Origin: Candidatus Hermodarchaeota archaeon
GTDB taxonomy: Archaea > Asgardarchaeota > Hermodarchaeia > Hermodarchaeales > Hermodarchaeaceae
Reading direction: 5' to 3'
Length of the DNA: 24,432 nucleotides
Assembly: GCA_016840595.1 (NCBI GenBank)
Contig: JAEOSA010000004.1
Location: 1 to 24,432 of the forward strand
The number at the start of each line of letters is the position of its first letter. Position 1 is the stretch's first letter. Of the stretch, positions 1-7,373 are shown one piece after another. A program made the translations under genes and the position numbers. The notes beneath the pieces are model-generated. The model had not been told where the DNA came from. It did no database searches and worked only from the letters and a program-made list of their open reading frames with translations.

Positions 1-2
1 CT

Positions 3-335
3 GCTTTAGCGGCAGCGGATGTTGGTATTGCGATGGGTGCTATTGGCAGTGATGCGGCTATTGATACTGCAGATATCGCATTAATGCAAGACGATCTTTC
101 GAGCTTACCCTATTTATTCCGGTTGAGTAGAAAGACACGGGGTATAGTTCGACAAAATGTCGTTACCTCATTAGTAGTGAAATTCAGTCTTGCAGCACTT
201 GCTTTCCCCGGGCTCATTTCGTTATGGGTTGCCGTTGCGGCTGGTGACATGGGCTTATCATTAGCCGTGATTCTTAACGCCATGCGTCTGTCAAGAATTC
301 GAACGGACATCAATGGCACAGAGTCATTGGATTAG
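3..335 (+). CDS. Heavy-metal P1B-type ATPase, C-terminal fragment (5' end outside window)
   Basis: This is the end of a heavy-metal-exporting P-type ATPase; the gene begins before the window and reads in frame from base 3. The first residues ([12 protein letters not shown]) are the end of the P-domain hinge region, normally preceded by the GDGINDAPAL motif. Two C-terminal membrane helices follow. A lysine in the first of them (SLVVKFSL) and an aspartate in the second (AAGDMGLSL), followed by NAMRL, match the pattern of the Zn2+/Cd2+/Pb2+ P1B-2 subgroup (ZntA/CadA), where that Lys and Asp lie at the transmembrane metal site. The substrate is inferred, because the CPC motif and any N-terminal metal-binding domains are not visible. 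The TAG stop overlaps the stop of the convergent thyX gene (shared TTAG). Confidence 0.9.
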   Translation, partial: ALAAADVGIAMGAIGSDAAIDTADIALMQDDLSSLPYLFRLSRKTRGIVRQNVVTSLVVKFSLAALAFPGLISLWVAVAAGDMGLSLAVILNAMRLSRIRTDINGTESLD

Positions 336-970
336 GGTTTACCAAAGGAGCTTTTATACTCTTGAAGAAGCTTCTCATCAACTTCTAGATCTTGAAAAAT
401 AACTGGTGCAATTTCTTTCACAAGTCGCAGCATTTCATTGGCAATGGCTCGAATTTCAAATTGGGCTGTTCGATGCAATCGGAGGGGAAAGAAGGATTCG
501 AGGAGAGTTCGGGCATTGAAGGTTGCAATGATTGCAGTCTCAGAACCCATTGGAGCTAGATATCGGGCATCTTCCATGGGTACGCCACGTCGGTAGTATT
601 CGCGGTATAGTGTTTCTGCAGCTTGTTGCAGTTTTTCGGGGTTTTCAGCAGCTTCGAGTACGGACTTGGGTAGAATGAGCTGTTTGATTTTGGTACGTCG
701 AAATGATTTCTGCAGATAACTGGCAATACGGTGGCGTACAAATTGGTGAGTGAAGACTCGGGAGACACCTGTAATTTCAAAGGTGAAGACAGCGTGTTCC
801 AGTACAGAGGTGTGACCCATTTCGATGACTTTACGCAGAAATTTCTCCCATCCTCCACTTGGAATTTTTCGATCTAGTTCATCCCAAGTTTCCGATACGT
901 TTGAATACCGACCAATCTTCGCACACAGTTGATCGGGTTTTTCAGTGTGAGATAGAATTGTGACTTTCAC
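332..970 (-). CDS. thyX: FAD-dependent thymidylate synthase ThyX
   Basis: ThyX makes dTMP from dUMP using methylenetetrahydrofolate and NADPH with FAD, as a homotetramer in the cytoplasm. The signature RHRX7S is intact ([11 protein letters not shown]), although the usual Asn and the closing RY of RHRxxSxNxxSxRY are Leu and RR here. The C-terminal block [11 protein letters not shown]...[10 protein letters not shown] is also typical. The frame stays open to an ATG at 1099, but I choose the GTG at 970: family homology begins at VKVTILSH, and a TATA-like sequence (aaaagatatatcc, about 1013-1025 on this strand) lies about 45 nt upstream, inside the longer reading. The short form has 212 residues, normal for the family, and avoids overlap with the divergent gene at 1090. 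The stop overlaps that of the P-type ATPase. Confidence 0.95.
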   Translation of the reverse strand: MKVTILSHTEKPDQLCAKIGRYSNVSETWDELDRKIPSGGWEKFLRKVIEMGHTSVLEHAVFTFEITGVSRVFTHQFVRHRIASYLQKSFRRTKIKQLILPKSVLEAAENPEKLQQAAETLYREYYRRGVPMEDARYLAPMGSETAIIATFNARTLLESFFPLRLHRTAQFEIRAIANEMLRLVKEIAPVIFQDLEVDEKLLQEYKSSFGKP

Positions 971-1089
971 GAGCTGCAACTCCGAATTGGATGGATAGTA
1001 CTGACTAGCTTGGATATATCTTTTCGCCGAAAATACACGCTTATATCTCCGATATCCCCTCAAGTTAATAGCAACGTGTATGACTCTAA

Positions 1090-1650
1090 ATGTTGACACA
1101 CATGATTGAATTTCTCATGTTTTTCATTTTCATGGGGGTGTGTATCTGCATCGCCGTAATGGTTGGAAGAGGGCGAAGTGATTCGGAGGAACGCAGGACT
1201 GTAAGCTACCGTCCCTCGCGATCGAGTTCACGTCCCAGCAGTTCTAGTTCCTTTAATCGTTATAAACGGTCTCAAACGCGAACTCGGGACCAAAGTTCTA
1301 GTCCAATTGGAGGGACTTGTTTAGATTGTGGGGCTGTCTTTAAAGAAGAAACGTCTCTCAAGTGTCCGAATTGTGGAGCTAACAGGCAGCGTTGCCCCAT
1401 TTGCCAGCGGTTTGTCACAGCGGACCAAGATTTGTTGGCCTGTCCTCATTGTAAAGCAATTGGGCATGCAAATGAAATGGAGTTGTGGGTTCATGAGGAG
1501 CGAGTTTGCCCATATTGTGGGAGGAAACTTGCTACCCTGGATTTGCAAGAGCCGAAAAGACGTCCTAAAAAGCGAGTAAGAACACGTCGCACAAAGCGAA
1601 CTAAAAAATCTACAAAAAAAGATACTAAAAAGCGTACTAAAAAGAAATAA
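1090..1650 (+). CDS. Membrane-anchored zinc-finger protein with RING-like C4-H-C2 pattern and basic tail
   Basis: No named family is recognised. Visible parts of the 186 residues: one N-terminal membrane helix (about 5-26), a Ser/Arg-rich linker (30-72), a zinc ribbon with C77xxC80 and C92xxC95, then a second cluster C102xxC105, C118xxC121, H126, C140xxC143, and a Lys/Arg/Thr-rich tail from 155 that could bind nucleic acid or acidic surfaces. In the second cluster the spacing after the CPHC pair (four residues, then His, then a Trp seven further on, then CPYC) resembles RING fingers, except that the expected Cys after the His is Glu129. The protein would sit in the membrane with its fingers in the cytosol. 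ATGs at 1102 and 1117 are alternative starts. It may be a substrate or partner-binding adaptor, but its function is unknown. Confidence 0.8.
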   Translation: MLTHMIEFLMFFIFMGVCICIAVMVGRGRSDSEERRTVSYRPSRSSSRPSSSSSFNRYKRSQTRTRDQSSSPIGGTCLDCGAVFKEETSLKCPNCGANRQRCPICQRFVTADQDLLACPHCKAIGHANEMELWVHEERVCPYCGRKLATLDLQEPKRRPKKRVRTRRTKRTKKSTKKDTKKRTKKK

Positions 1651-1657
1651 GATTCTT

Positions 1658-2674
1658 TTATGGAATTCCTGGTACTTTGGGGAATGGGGAACATTCCCAG
1701 ATATGGGGGATTCCACAGATATACCGTGTTAGTCGCTCCATTCCAATACCAAATCCTGCTGAGGGAGGAATACCTTCTTCTAGCATGTTCAGATACCAGC
1801 CATATTTTTGAGGGTTTTCACCAGTTTCCCACATTCGCCGTGTCACCCCCTCAACGGTATATTCTCGCTCACCTCCACTGGAGAGTTCTCCGTATCCTTC
1901 AGGTAACAGCAGATCCATTGATCGTACTATTCCGGGTTGTTCGTCATCGACAAGGTAATAGAAGCTTCGGGATGTGATTGGGTAGTCAGTAATCCAGAAT
2001 GGTGTGTCAAAGAAGAGTGAGAGACAATGTTCTGCCATCCAAGGAATCTCTCCTTTAGGATCTAAATCAAATTCTTCATCCGCGAGAATTTCAAGAGCTT
2101 CAGTAAATGTGATTCGTGGGAGATGTCGTGGAGGTAGGTGAAGGGTGCGCCCAAGCTGCTCTAGCTGCGTTTTACACTCCTTACGGACTGAATGGATGGC
2201 CTCGTACAGTAATCTGTCTCCAAGCGCCATCACTTCGTCACATGAGGTGTGGGCCATTTCTAAATCGAGTTGATAAAACTCAGCAAGGTGACGACCCGTA
2301 CTTTTACTTGCTGACGGTTCCAGCCGGACGTTGGGAGAAAATGAATACACGCGGGGGTAACTCGCCATCGCCATTTGTTTGTACAAAATCATGCTGGTCA
2401 TCAGCATGTACATCTTCCCATAGAAGGGAACCACAACTGTGTCAGCCCCCCGGATACCTGGGTCGGTAACGGGACCAATAATGGGGGCCAACACCTCCAG
2501 GAACCCTTTACTATCAAGGAAGCGGCGACATGCTCGAGATAATTGATGCTGCACCTGTAGGATTGCTCGAGCTCGCGGAGTACGGATTGACCGGTATCGG
2601 AACCGAACACCACTTTCCACGTCTTTTGCTACTTCGCCTGAGAGCCGACGATGCGGAATTGATTCCAATACCAT
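1658..2674 (-). CDS. asnA: Archaeal asparagine synthetase A (AsnRS-related, no anticodon domain)
   Basis: This 338-residue protein is a class II aminoacyl-tRNA-synthetase-type catalytic core without the N-terminal OB-fold anticodon-binding domain. It matches the archaeal AsnRS paralogue characterised in Pyrococcus abyssi, which makes asparagine from aspartate, ATP and ammonia. Seen directly: motif-2 region FSPNVRLEP followed by GRHLAEFYQLDLEMA, the segment YGELSSGGEREY, motif 3 PSAGFGIGMERLTRYICG, and the terminal PFPKVPGIP, all closely resembling my memory of the Pyrococcus protein. The N-terminal 30 residues are extra relative to that enzyme. On this strand a TATA-like gataatat (2711-2718) lies at a suitable distance for the ATG at 2674. 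It is divergent from an Lrp/AsnC regulator, which may control it. A tRNA-charging role is unlikely without the anticodon domain. Confidence 0.9.
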   Translation of the reverse strand: MVLESIPHRRLSGEVAKDVESGVRFRYRSIRTPRARAILQVQHQLSRACRRFLDSKGFLEVLAPIIGPVTDPGIRGADTVVVPFYGKMYMLMTSMILYKQMAMASYPRVYSFSPNVRLEPSASKSTGRHLAEFYQLDLEMAHTSCDEVMALGDRLLYEAIHSVRKECKTQLEQLGRTLHLPPRHLPRITFTEALEILADEEFDLDPKGEIPWMAEHCLSLFFDTPFWITDYPITSRSFYYLVDDEQPGIVRSMDLLLPEGYGELSSGGEREYTVEGVTRRMWETGENPQKYGWYLNMLEEGIPPSAGFGIGMERLTRYICGIPHIWECSPFPKVPGIP

Positions 2675-2791
2675 TTTGGCGCACCCAAGTTATCTACAGA
2701 TGGTCTAGCCATATTATCTTTTTGCTAACGGCAATGGCAAAATAACGAGAAATAACAATAATTATATATCAATATTGTCTATTTGCCAAAT
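2675..2791. promoter_or_regulatory. Divergent promoter region between asnA and the Lrp/AsnC gene
   Basis: On the plus strand the box ttatatat at 2762-2769 is centred about 26 nt before the ATG at 2792, which implies leaderless transcription of the Lrp gene. On the minus strand a weaker gataatat at 2711-2718 fits a start about 14 nt before the asnA ATG at 2674. Both promoters fit in 117 nt, so a regulator bound here could act on both genes. I did not identify a convincing palindromic Lrp operator by eye. Confidence 0.6.
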
Positions 2792-3235
2792 ATGATTGAT
2801 AAACAAGATTTCGAGATACTAAACGAATTGCAACAAGATGCCAGTCAATCGGTGCTCAGCATATCCCGAAAAGTGAAAATGCCCCGCTCGACAGTACAAC
2901 ATCGAATTGAAAGGATGAAAGCGAATCAGATTATCAAGAGAGTTGTAGCAGTTCCTGATTATGCGAAAATTGGGTTACCGGTCACCGCTTTTGTATTGGT
3001 GAATTTTCATCCAACAAGTGGACTCTCTCAACAAGATGTAGCTCAATCGATTGCTAAGTTAGAAAATGTGGTTGAAGTGCATGTGGTTGCGGGACAATGG
3101 GACATTATACTGAAAGCCCGAGGAGCATCATTGAAAGAGATTGGTGAACTAGTGGTAAATCAACTTCGCGAAATTCCTGGTGTAGGTCAGACCGTAACGT
3201 CGGGTAGCTTCTTCGTTATCAAAGAAGATCCATAA
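2792..3235 (+). CDS. Lrp/AsnC family transcriptional regulator
   Basis: This protein (147 aa) has the standard two-domain layout: an N-terminal winged helix-turn-helix (about 1-60, MIDKQDFEILNELQQDASQS then the recognition helix MPRSTVQHRIERM) and a C-terminal RAM domain (about 65-147) for effector binding and oligomerisation. A TTG at 2783 extends the frame by three residues, but I prefer the ATG at 2792 because the TATA box at 2762-2769 is placed for a leaderless transcript beginning there and no Shine-Dalgarno sequence is present. It diverges from the asparagine synthetase gene, so a role in sensing asparagine or a related amino acid is plausible but inferred. Its stop codon directly abuts the stop of the convergent TPR gene, with no base between. 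Confidence 0.93.
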   Translation: MIDKQDFEILNELQQDASQSVLSISRKVKMPRSTVQHRIERMKANQIIKRVVAVPDYAKIGLPVTAFVLVNFHPTSGLSQQDVAQSIAKLENVVEVHVVAGQWDIILKARGASLKEIGELVVNQLREIPGVGQTVTSGSFFVIKEDP

Positions 3236-3724
3236 TCATTTGATTTTCTTGAGAAGTGGTCGGAGTCTTATGTATCTATCATCAGTAGCAATGGTTTCAC
3301 TCAGTGTGTCTTCAAGGGCTTGATCGAGGGCTTGTTTGAGCTGTTGTTGAGCTTCTTTTTCTTTTCCAAGTTCGATGAGTGCCCAGGCATGGTTGAGATA
3401 GATGGTGGGTGAGGGATTGGGGAGTTTGGCAGCCTTTGCATAGCATCTTTCGCCTTCTTCCCAATTACTTTGAAGGAGGTAAAGGTGACCAAGATTATTC
3501 CAGTTTTGAACATTCTTGGGGTCGAGGTCTGATGCTTGTTTAGCAGCTTCAGTAGCTTGTTCGATTTCTCCGCTTTGTTTATGGATGTTGGCAAGAAGAC
3601 TCCAAGCATCGACGTTCTTTTTATCAAGCTCTAAGAGTTCTTTGGTCAGTTTTTCAGCGCGTTCATAGTCGGAGTCACTGAGTGCAATTACTGCCCGTTG
3701 AAAAAGGTCACTTTCTTTACCCAT
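3236..3724 (-). CDS. TPR-repeat protein
   Basis: This 162-residue soluble protein is made almost entirely of tetratricopeptide repeats. Units are visible at about 5-38 (AVIALSDSDYERAEKLTKEL), 39-72 (VDAWSLLANIHKQSGEIEQA), 73-106 (VQNWNNLGHLYLLQSNWEEG) and 108-140 (TIYLNHAWALIELGKEKEAQ), followed by a short Lys-rich end. TPR arrays form a concave helical surface for binding other proteins; the partner is unknown. There is no signal peptide or membrane helix, so it should be cytosolic. The start ATG at 3724 is the only reasonable one, as homology to the first repeat starts within a few residues. It is convergent with the Lrp gene and upstream of it lies the membrane-protein gene ending at 3801, in the same direction. 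Confidence 0.88.
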   Translation of the reverse strand: MGKESDLFQRAVIALSDSDYERAEKLTKELLELDKKNVDAWSLLANIHKQSGEIEQATEAAKQASDLDPKNVQNWNNLGHLYLLQSNWEEGERCYAKAAKLPNPSPTIYLNHAWALIELGKEKEAQQQLKQALDQALEDTLSETIATDDRYIRLRPLLKKIK

Positions 3725-3800
3725 ATGCCAACACCTATCTGTATAACCTCGGTTATCGTACCTCTAAAATGCTTCTTCCAGCGTGATTCAGTGGCATAGA

Positions 3801-4181
3801 TTATCCGGATTCTTCATCCAGTTCTTCGCGGATCCGCATTCTACGGATTCGATCTCGTTGGGCTGCGTGGCTTCTATCATATCGACGTTTGAATTCGTGT
3901 TTCATAACTGTGTGCATTACGAGATACGTTAATCCTAGCATCACGCCAACACCTAGTGATACCCAAAATATGATTGATGTAATTAATAGCAATCCCATGG
4001 CGAGTTGTTGATTTCCTGAAAGACTGGTTACTATTGTTACACCGTAGAGAATACCGATGAAAATTGCTACTCCTATGATGATCGAGAAAATTGCTCTAGT
4101 TCTCGATTGTGGTGGAGGTCTATCTTGTTGGTGGGTTGTACCCCTTCGGGGCGCTGGAAATAACCGAGTTGAGCTAGGCAT
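3801..4181 (-). CDS. Small two-helix membrane protein, unknown function
   Basis: The 126 residues show a Pro/Arg-rich N-terminal segment (1-28), two strongly hydrophobic helices (about 31-53 and 61-92), and a highly charged Arg/Glu-rich C-terminal tail (from about 95, KHEFKRRYDRSHAAQRDRIR) that is probably cytosolic and helical. No family is recognised. The start is supported by a purine-rich ribosome site (ggagagaaa immediately before the ATG on this strand) and a possible TATA element (attttatct, around 4227-4236). It lies upstream of the TPR gene on the same strand with a 76-base gap, so the two could be co-transcribed. Confidence 0.72.
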   Translation of the reverse strand: MPSSTRLFPAPRRGTTHQQDRPPPQSRTRAIFSIIIGVAIFIGILYGVTIVTSLSGNQQLAMGLLLITSIIFWVSLGVGVMLGLTYLVMHTVMKHEFKRRYDRSHAAQRDRIRRMRIREELDEESG

Positions 4182-4364
4182 TCATTTTCTCTCCAAAAAC
4201 TGGATATCTTCACAGAGTACTTGTAGATAAAATGTTTTGGTTCTTAGACCAATTGAAATTAGCTTCAGTGTGGCAAAACTCCTCAAATTTTCTTGCACGC
4301 AAACCTTATCAGACAATAGCATGCAGATGGTAGAAGGCTTCTTTGAAGGAGGCTTGCAGAAATC

Positions 4365-4673
4365 ATGTCAATGATGGAATATGTTAAACCCTTAACCTAT
4401 TATGGTGCAATTATTGCCATTGTCGTTGGGTTTGTTGAAATAGTCATTGCAATTTTCTCATGGGGTTTTATTACGATTGTACTTGCTGTTCTGGCCATTG
4501 TTTCTGGGTTCCTTGTCTTTTCGCGGTATTATCCGCTCCTTGACAAGGCACCCCGTGACACTGCTATCTGGCTCATCATCTTTGGTATCTTATCGTGGTC
4601 TGCCTTTGGCGGTATTCTGATCTTTATTGCTGGACTACTCCTCATCATCGAGAAGGAAGGCGAAAAGGCATAA
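4365..4673 (+). CDS. Small multi-helix membrane protein
   Basis: The 102-residue protein is nearly all hydrophobic, with about four membrane segments (12-32, 35-52, 67-81, 82-96), a positively charged loop (RYYPLLDKAPRD) between the second and third, and a short charged end (EKEGEKA). A good ribosome site, gaaggagg at 4345-4352, precedes the ATG at 4365 by 12 nt; in-frame ATGs at 4371 and 4374 are also possible and lie slightly further away. The gene is followed by a similar small membrane protein at 4843 with the same helix-loop-helix plan, probably a diverged paralogue. The function is unknown; the layout resembles small archaeal and bacterial DUF4064-like membrane proteins, but I cannot assign it firmly. 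Confidence 0.72.
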   Translation: MSMMEYVKPLTYYGAIIAIVVGFVEIVIAIFSWGFITIVLAVLAIVSGFLVFSRYYPLLDKAPRDTAIWLIIFGILSWSAFGGILIFIAGLLLIIEKEGEKA

Positions 4674-4842
4674 TCAAGGCGGGGATTTCTAATTCGAGGA
4701 ACTAGCGATTTGAATCGCAAGATTCCTCACTTCATTTTTTTTTCACATTCACTTATTAGGAAATGTGTTTTAAGGTGAAAATAATTACTTTGAGTATTGG
4801 AGTGTAGTAACCATAGATCTTATTGAAAGCGCACGATTGCTC

Positions 4843-5163
4843 ATGCGAAGTGGATCCATTCTCGGGATTATTTTAGGTGTATTATCAACGTTATTTTGGG
4901 GGAATCTTATCTTTGTCCGGTCTCTAGCACCGGTATTTTCAGTGAATCTCTTTGAACTATTATTACTACTTGTGAGTATTATTGCAATAATCTCCTGCTA
5001 TTACATCTACACTCGGTTTCCCACAAGAATTGAAAACGACCCTAGTAATGCAGGCTTGGTGTTAGTGGGATTGGGAATATTAGTGGCAATCGGGTCTTGG
5101 GGTGTTGCTGGGCTGCTTCTTGTAATTAGTGGAATTCTCATCTTAATTGATGAAACTAGTTAA
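4843..5163 (+). CDS. Small multi-helix membrane protein, possible paralogue of the 4365 gene
   Basis: About 106 residues with three to four hydrophobic segments: GSILGIILGVLSTLFWGNLI near the start, LFELLLLLVSIIAIISCYYI, and GLVLVGLGILVAIGSWGVAG running into a last segment that ends ILILIDETS. The positively charged loop (TRFPTRIENDPSN) in the middle and the acidic end correspond in position to the features of the protein at 4365-4673, which suggests duplication. The ATG at 4843 is chosen over the TTG at 4837, but the frame stays open upstream past 4801 and no clear ribosome site is seen, so the start is uncertain. The function is unknown. Only 26 AT-rich bases separate it from the convergent M29-like gene. 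Confidence 0.68.
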   Translation: MRSGSILGIILGVLSTLFWGNLIFVRSLAPVFSVNLFELLLLLVSIIAIISCYYIYTRFPTRIENDPSNAGLVLVGLGILVAIGSWGVAGLLLVISGILILIDETS

Positions 5164-5189
5164 TCTTATAAACAAATCTTTAATAAAAA

Positions 5190-6278
5190 TTAGAAGTTGA
5201 GTTTGCCTTCCATTATCACAGCCGTAGGACCGATACTGACAATCGCATCATTCAAGGTATGATCATAGATTAGATTGCTCTGGCTTCGTCCCCCGATGTA
5301 GGTGTTATCGCCAAGACCTAAGGTTAGTGTGCCGGGGATGAGGGTATCGGTGTGCTGACCGAAAGTCGTTGAACCACGTGGGTTGATGCCAAATGCTAGC
5401 CGCGTTAACCGGTCTTTTGCTTCAGTCCCAGCATGTAGTGCTTGTTCTATGGTCTTGGCTCCTTTGAGAACACGGGTATCTGTTATCTGGCCTTTTTTGA
5501 AATCTAATCGGAGATTTTGAATGGTTTCACCTAAATAGGCTCTAGGGAGGTTGAATATCACAGAGCCATCAGCACTGGTTTCATCGATTGGAATGGTGAT
5601 AGTTCCTGCAGGTAGTTGGGCGAAGGTATTTTTGTATTGGATATCTGCTTGGTCGATAATTCCGTCATCGATACGTGGTTTTCCTCGAGTTCGAAATCGC
5701 AAATCGGTTCCTTCAGTGGAGCTGAGATGAATTTCACGATATTTGTTGAGGAGACTTTCAAAACGTTGACCTAATTCAACTATTTCGCCTTGGTTGGCAG
5801 AAAGAGCACGGTTACTTTCGTTCATCAGATTGGATTGGGAGCTTCCATATGTCTTTGCTGCTTTTTCAGTAAATCCCGTGGTTCTTACGAAAAGTGTACG
5901 AACTTGGCTAAAGAAAGCTGTTCCGAGTAAACGTGTAATTTGACTGGTGACGCCCAAGACTTTGCTTTTATCTGCGCCTTTGAAAATACTGGGATCTTCA
6001 GGACCATCCAGTACGATTAGCGCATTGCTTTTTGATACACCAGTGAGCCAATGGTCAATTGGTGTGTTGATTGCTTCTTGGGGAGCTTTCTTCAACACAT
6101 GGGTCACTGAGCTTTCTGATGTGACACTGAGAACGGCCGCAGCTCCATGAAGCTGGGCTTCTTCTACTATCTCTTGTGCTAGATCAAAGGAATGATCCCA
6201 CGTATGCACCCAGACGCGTTCCTGATCACGAATTCGTAAAGCCTCTCTGACAATTTGACGCGCAAAGCTTGTTGACAT
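5190..6278 (-). CDS. M29-family (thermophilic aminopeptidase-like) protein, catalytic ligands apparently missing
   Basis: This 362-residue protein has the overall M29 aminopeptidase plan: an N-terminal domain (about 1-180) and a C-terminal domain with the recognisable landmarks GTDLRFRTRGKPRIDDG, LPAGTITIPIDETSADGSV, LAFGINPRG, and GTLTLGLGDNTYIGG. M29 enzymes are dimetal aminopeptidases using two Glu, two His and an Asp. As judged by eye, those positions are changed here: Glu of PAGE is Thr, Glu of GEFGxGxNP is Arg, His of GTxH is Thr, and the final HxD is not found in SNLIYDHTL. It may therefore be a non-peptidase relative. The ATG at 6278 is chosen over that at 6326 because a TATA box (cattataaagt, 6327-6337 on this strand) would place transcription start near 6305, between the two. 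Confidence 0.82.
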   Translation of the reverse strand: MSTSFARQIVREALRIRDQERVWVHTWDHSFDLAQEIVEEAQLHGAAAVLSVTSESSVTHVLKKAPQEAINTPIDHWLTGVSKSNALIVLDGPEDPSIFKGADKSKVLGVTSQITRLLGTAFFSQVRTLFVRTTGFTEKAAKTYGSSQSNLMNESNRALSANQGEIVELGQRFESLLNKYREIHLSSTEGTDLRFRTRGKPRIDDGIIDQADIQYKNTFAQLPAGTITIPIDETSADGSVIFNLPRAYLGETIQNLRLDFKKGQITDTRVLKGAKTIEQALHAGTEAKDRLTRLAFGINPRGSTTFGQHTDTLIPGTLTLGLGDNTYIGGRSQSNLIYDHTLNDAIVSIGPTAVIMEGKLNF

Positions 6279-6432
6279 TCTTATGAGCTTCCCAATGGGT
6301 ATTGTGTCTCTTGAATGAAAGCCCAACTTTATAATGTCTTGCTTTCTACCTGGAAATTCCGGTATCAGTTACCCTAGTCCCCCTCTTTCGTTTTTATTTG
6401 AGAAAGTGTATAGCTGTATTTGCGTGAGCGCA

Positions 6433-6540
6433 ATGGGTAAAGATCCTCTCCTAAATCCCAAACGACCTTACTTGAATCCCCGTGATTGGCGGATTACATA
6501 CTTACCGGATGATGACTCGGTCATCGACCTCGACCGATAG
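6433..6540 (+). CDS. Possible small protein, 35 residues
   Basis: A short frame from ATG 6433 to the TAG at 6540 encodes a charged, proline-containing peptide (MGKDPLLNPKRPYLNPRDW then ending DDDSVIDLDR). The frame is open further upstream (ATG at 6334), but that part reads as low-complexity promoter sequence for the divergent M29-like gene. An AT-rich element (tttttattt, 6391-6399) could serve as a TATA box with a start about 11 nt before the ATG. No ribosome site is obvious. No family is recognised; it may be a chance frame. Confidence 0.3.
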   Translation: MGKDPLLNPKRPYLNPRDWRITYLPDDDSVIDLDR

Positions 6541-6626
6541 GTCTTCGATCTGTCTGTTTCACGTCGTTTCCCAAATTTGAGGAGAGGGGGAGCACAGGGA
6601 ATCTCAGGGGCATCTCCAAAACCATA

Positions 6627-6669
6627 ACATATAAAAAGAAACCAAAACCCGCGGCACTTGCAGAGGTGA
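6627..6669 (+). promoter_or_regulatory. TATA box and Shine-Dalgarno for the 6678 surface-protein gene
   Basis: The element acatataaaaag at 6627-6638 is a good archaeal TATA box, implying a transcription start near 6659. The ribosome site gaggtga (6663-6669) is spaced eight bases from TTG 6678 and fourteen from ATG 6684, which is the argument for a TTG start. Confidence 0.55.
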
Positions 6670-6677
6670 CCTTCATC

Positions 6678-7373
6678 TTGAGGATGGCACGTCTGCAATA
6701 TGTCCTGATATTGGTGTTTTTCCTCTTTGTGAATGTTAGCTTATGCAAACCCGTATATGCTAGTGAGGGAGTCTGGGTTCGAAACGACTACGATTACACA
6801 GGAATCTTTCAATCTATCAGTGGGTATGAAGAGTGGAACTTCAATACATCAAGAGGTCCCAATGACCGTTGGGTCATTAACCTTACTATTAGTGGGTACG
6901 GCTTTAACCCAACAACTGTACTCGTATGTAATCAACTCGGGTATGATCACTGGAAACAGACGGGATTCACTAATCAATGTGCCCTTGCGGAAGCTGTGAT
7001 GCTAACGCTTGATGTTGCAGTTAACCTAACTCAGCAAAGCAATTGGTTCTTTGTACTCAACAACACTGGTGCGGGCACTCTTTTCTATACTCTATTCATC
7101 ACTCATTTTCAGTGGTCTACTGAATTTCCCCCAACTGTGCCACCAGGTAATTTTTCGTTTTTTGGATCCTTCATAGGTTACCTGATTATTCTAGGCATAA
7201 TTTGTTTCATTATCATTCCGTGTTTATGTAATTGCAGTTGTATTGGCCGATTGCGACGTGGTTCACGGAAGAAATCCGAAGATTCAGAGGTTCACCATCA
7301 CTATTATCTTGTTGGACAACAGGATTCATTTCCCGCTCATCAAATTAATGATGATGAGGAAGATGAATGGTGA
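6678..7373 (+). CDS. Surface protein: signal peptide, extracellular domain, one TM helix, cysteine-rich juxtamembrane and acidic tail
   Basis: The 231-residue product has an N-terminal signal sequence (LQYVLILVFFLFVNVSLC), an extracellular domain of about 125 residues with several Asn-X-Ser/Thr sites and many aromatic residues (probably beta-rich), a Pro-rich stalk (EFPPTVPPGN), one membrane helix, then CLCNCSCIGRLRRGSRKK at the cytosolic face and an acidic end (NDDEEDEW) preceded by HHHYY. No family is recognised. The start is taken as TTG 6678, eight bases after gaggtga (6663-6669); the ATG at 6684 is an alternative, and the GTG at 6666 would overlap the ribosome site. A TATA box acatataaaaag (6627-6638) fits this start. 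It precedes the small GTPase gene by 131 bases on the same strand. Confidence 0.8.
   Translation: MRMARLQYVLILVFFLFVNVSLCKPVYASEGVWVRNDYDYTGIFQSISGYEEWNFNTSRGPNDRWVINLTISGYGFNPTTVLVCNQLGYDHWKQTGFTNQCALAEAVMLTLDVAVNLTQQSNWFFVLNNTGAGTLFYTLFITHFQWSTEFPPTVPPGNFSFFGSFIGYLIILGIICFIIIPCLCNCSCIGRLRRGSRKKSEDSEVHHHYYLVGQQDSFPAHQINDDEEDEW

Noticed and set aside
1321..1716. Minus-strand frames of up to 131 codons opposite the zinc-finger gene
   Set aside because: They are antisense to clear CxxC motifs and basic repeats and show no family feature; the plus-strand protein explains the sequence.
2116..2469. A 117-codon plus-strand frame opposite asnA
   Set aside because: It is antisense to the strongly conserved class II synthetase core.
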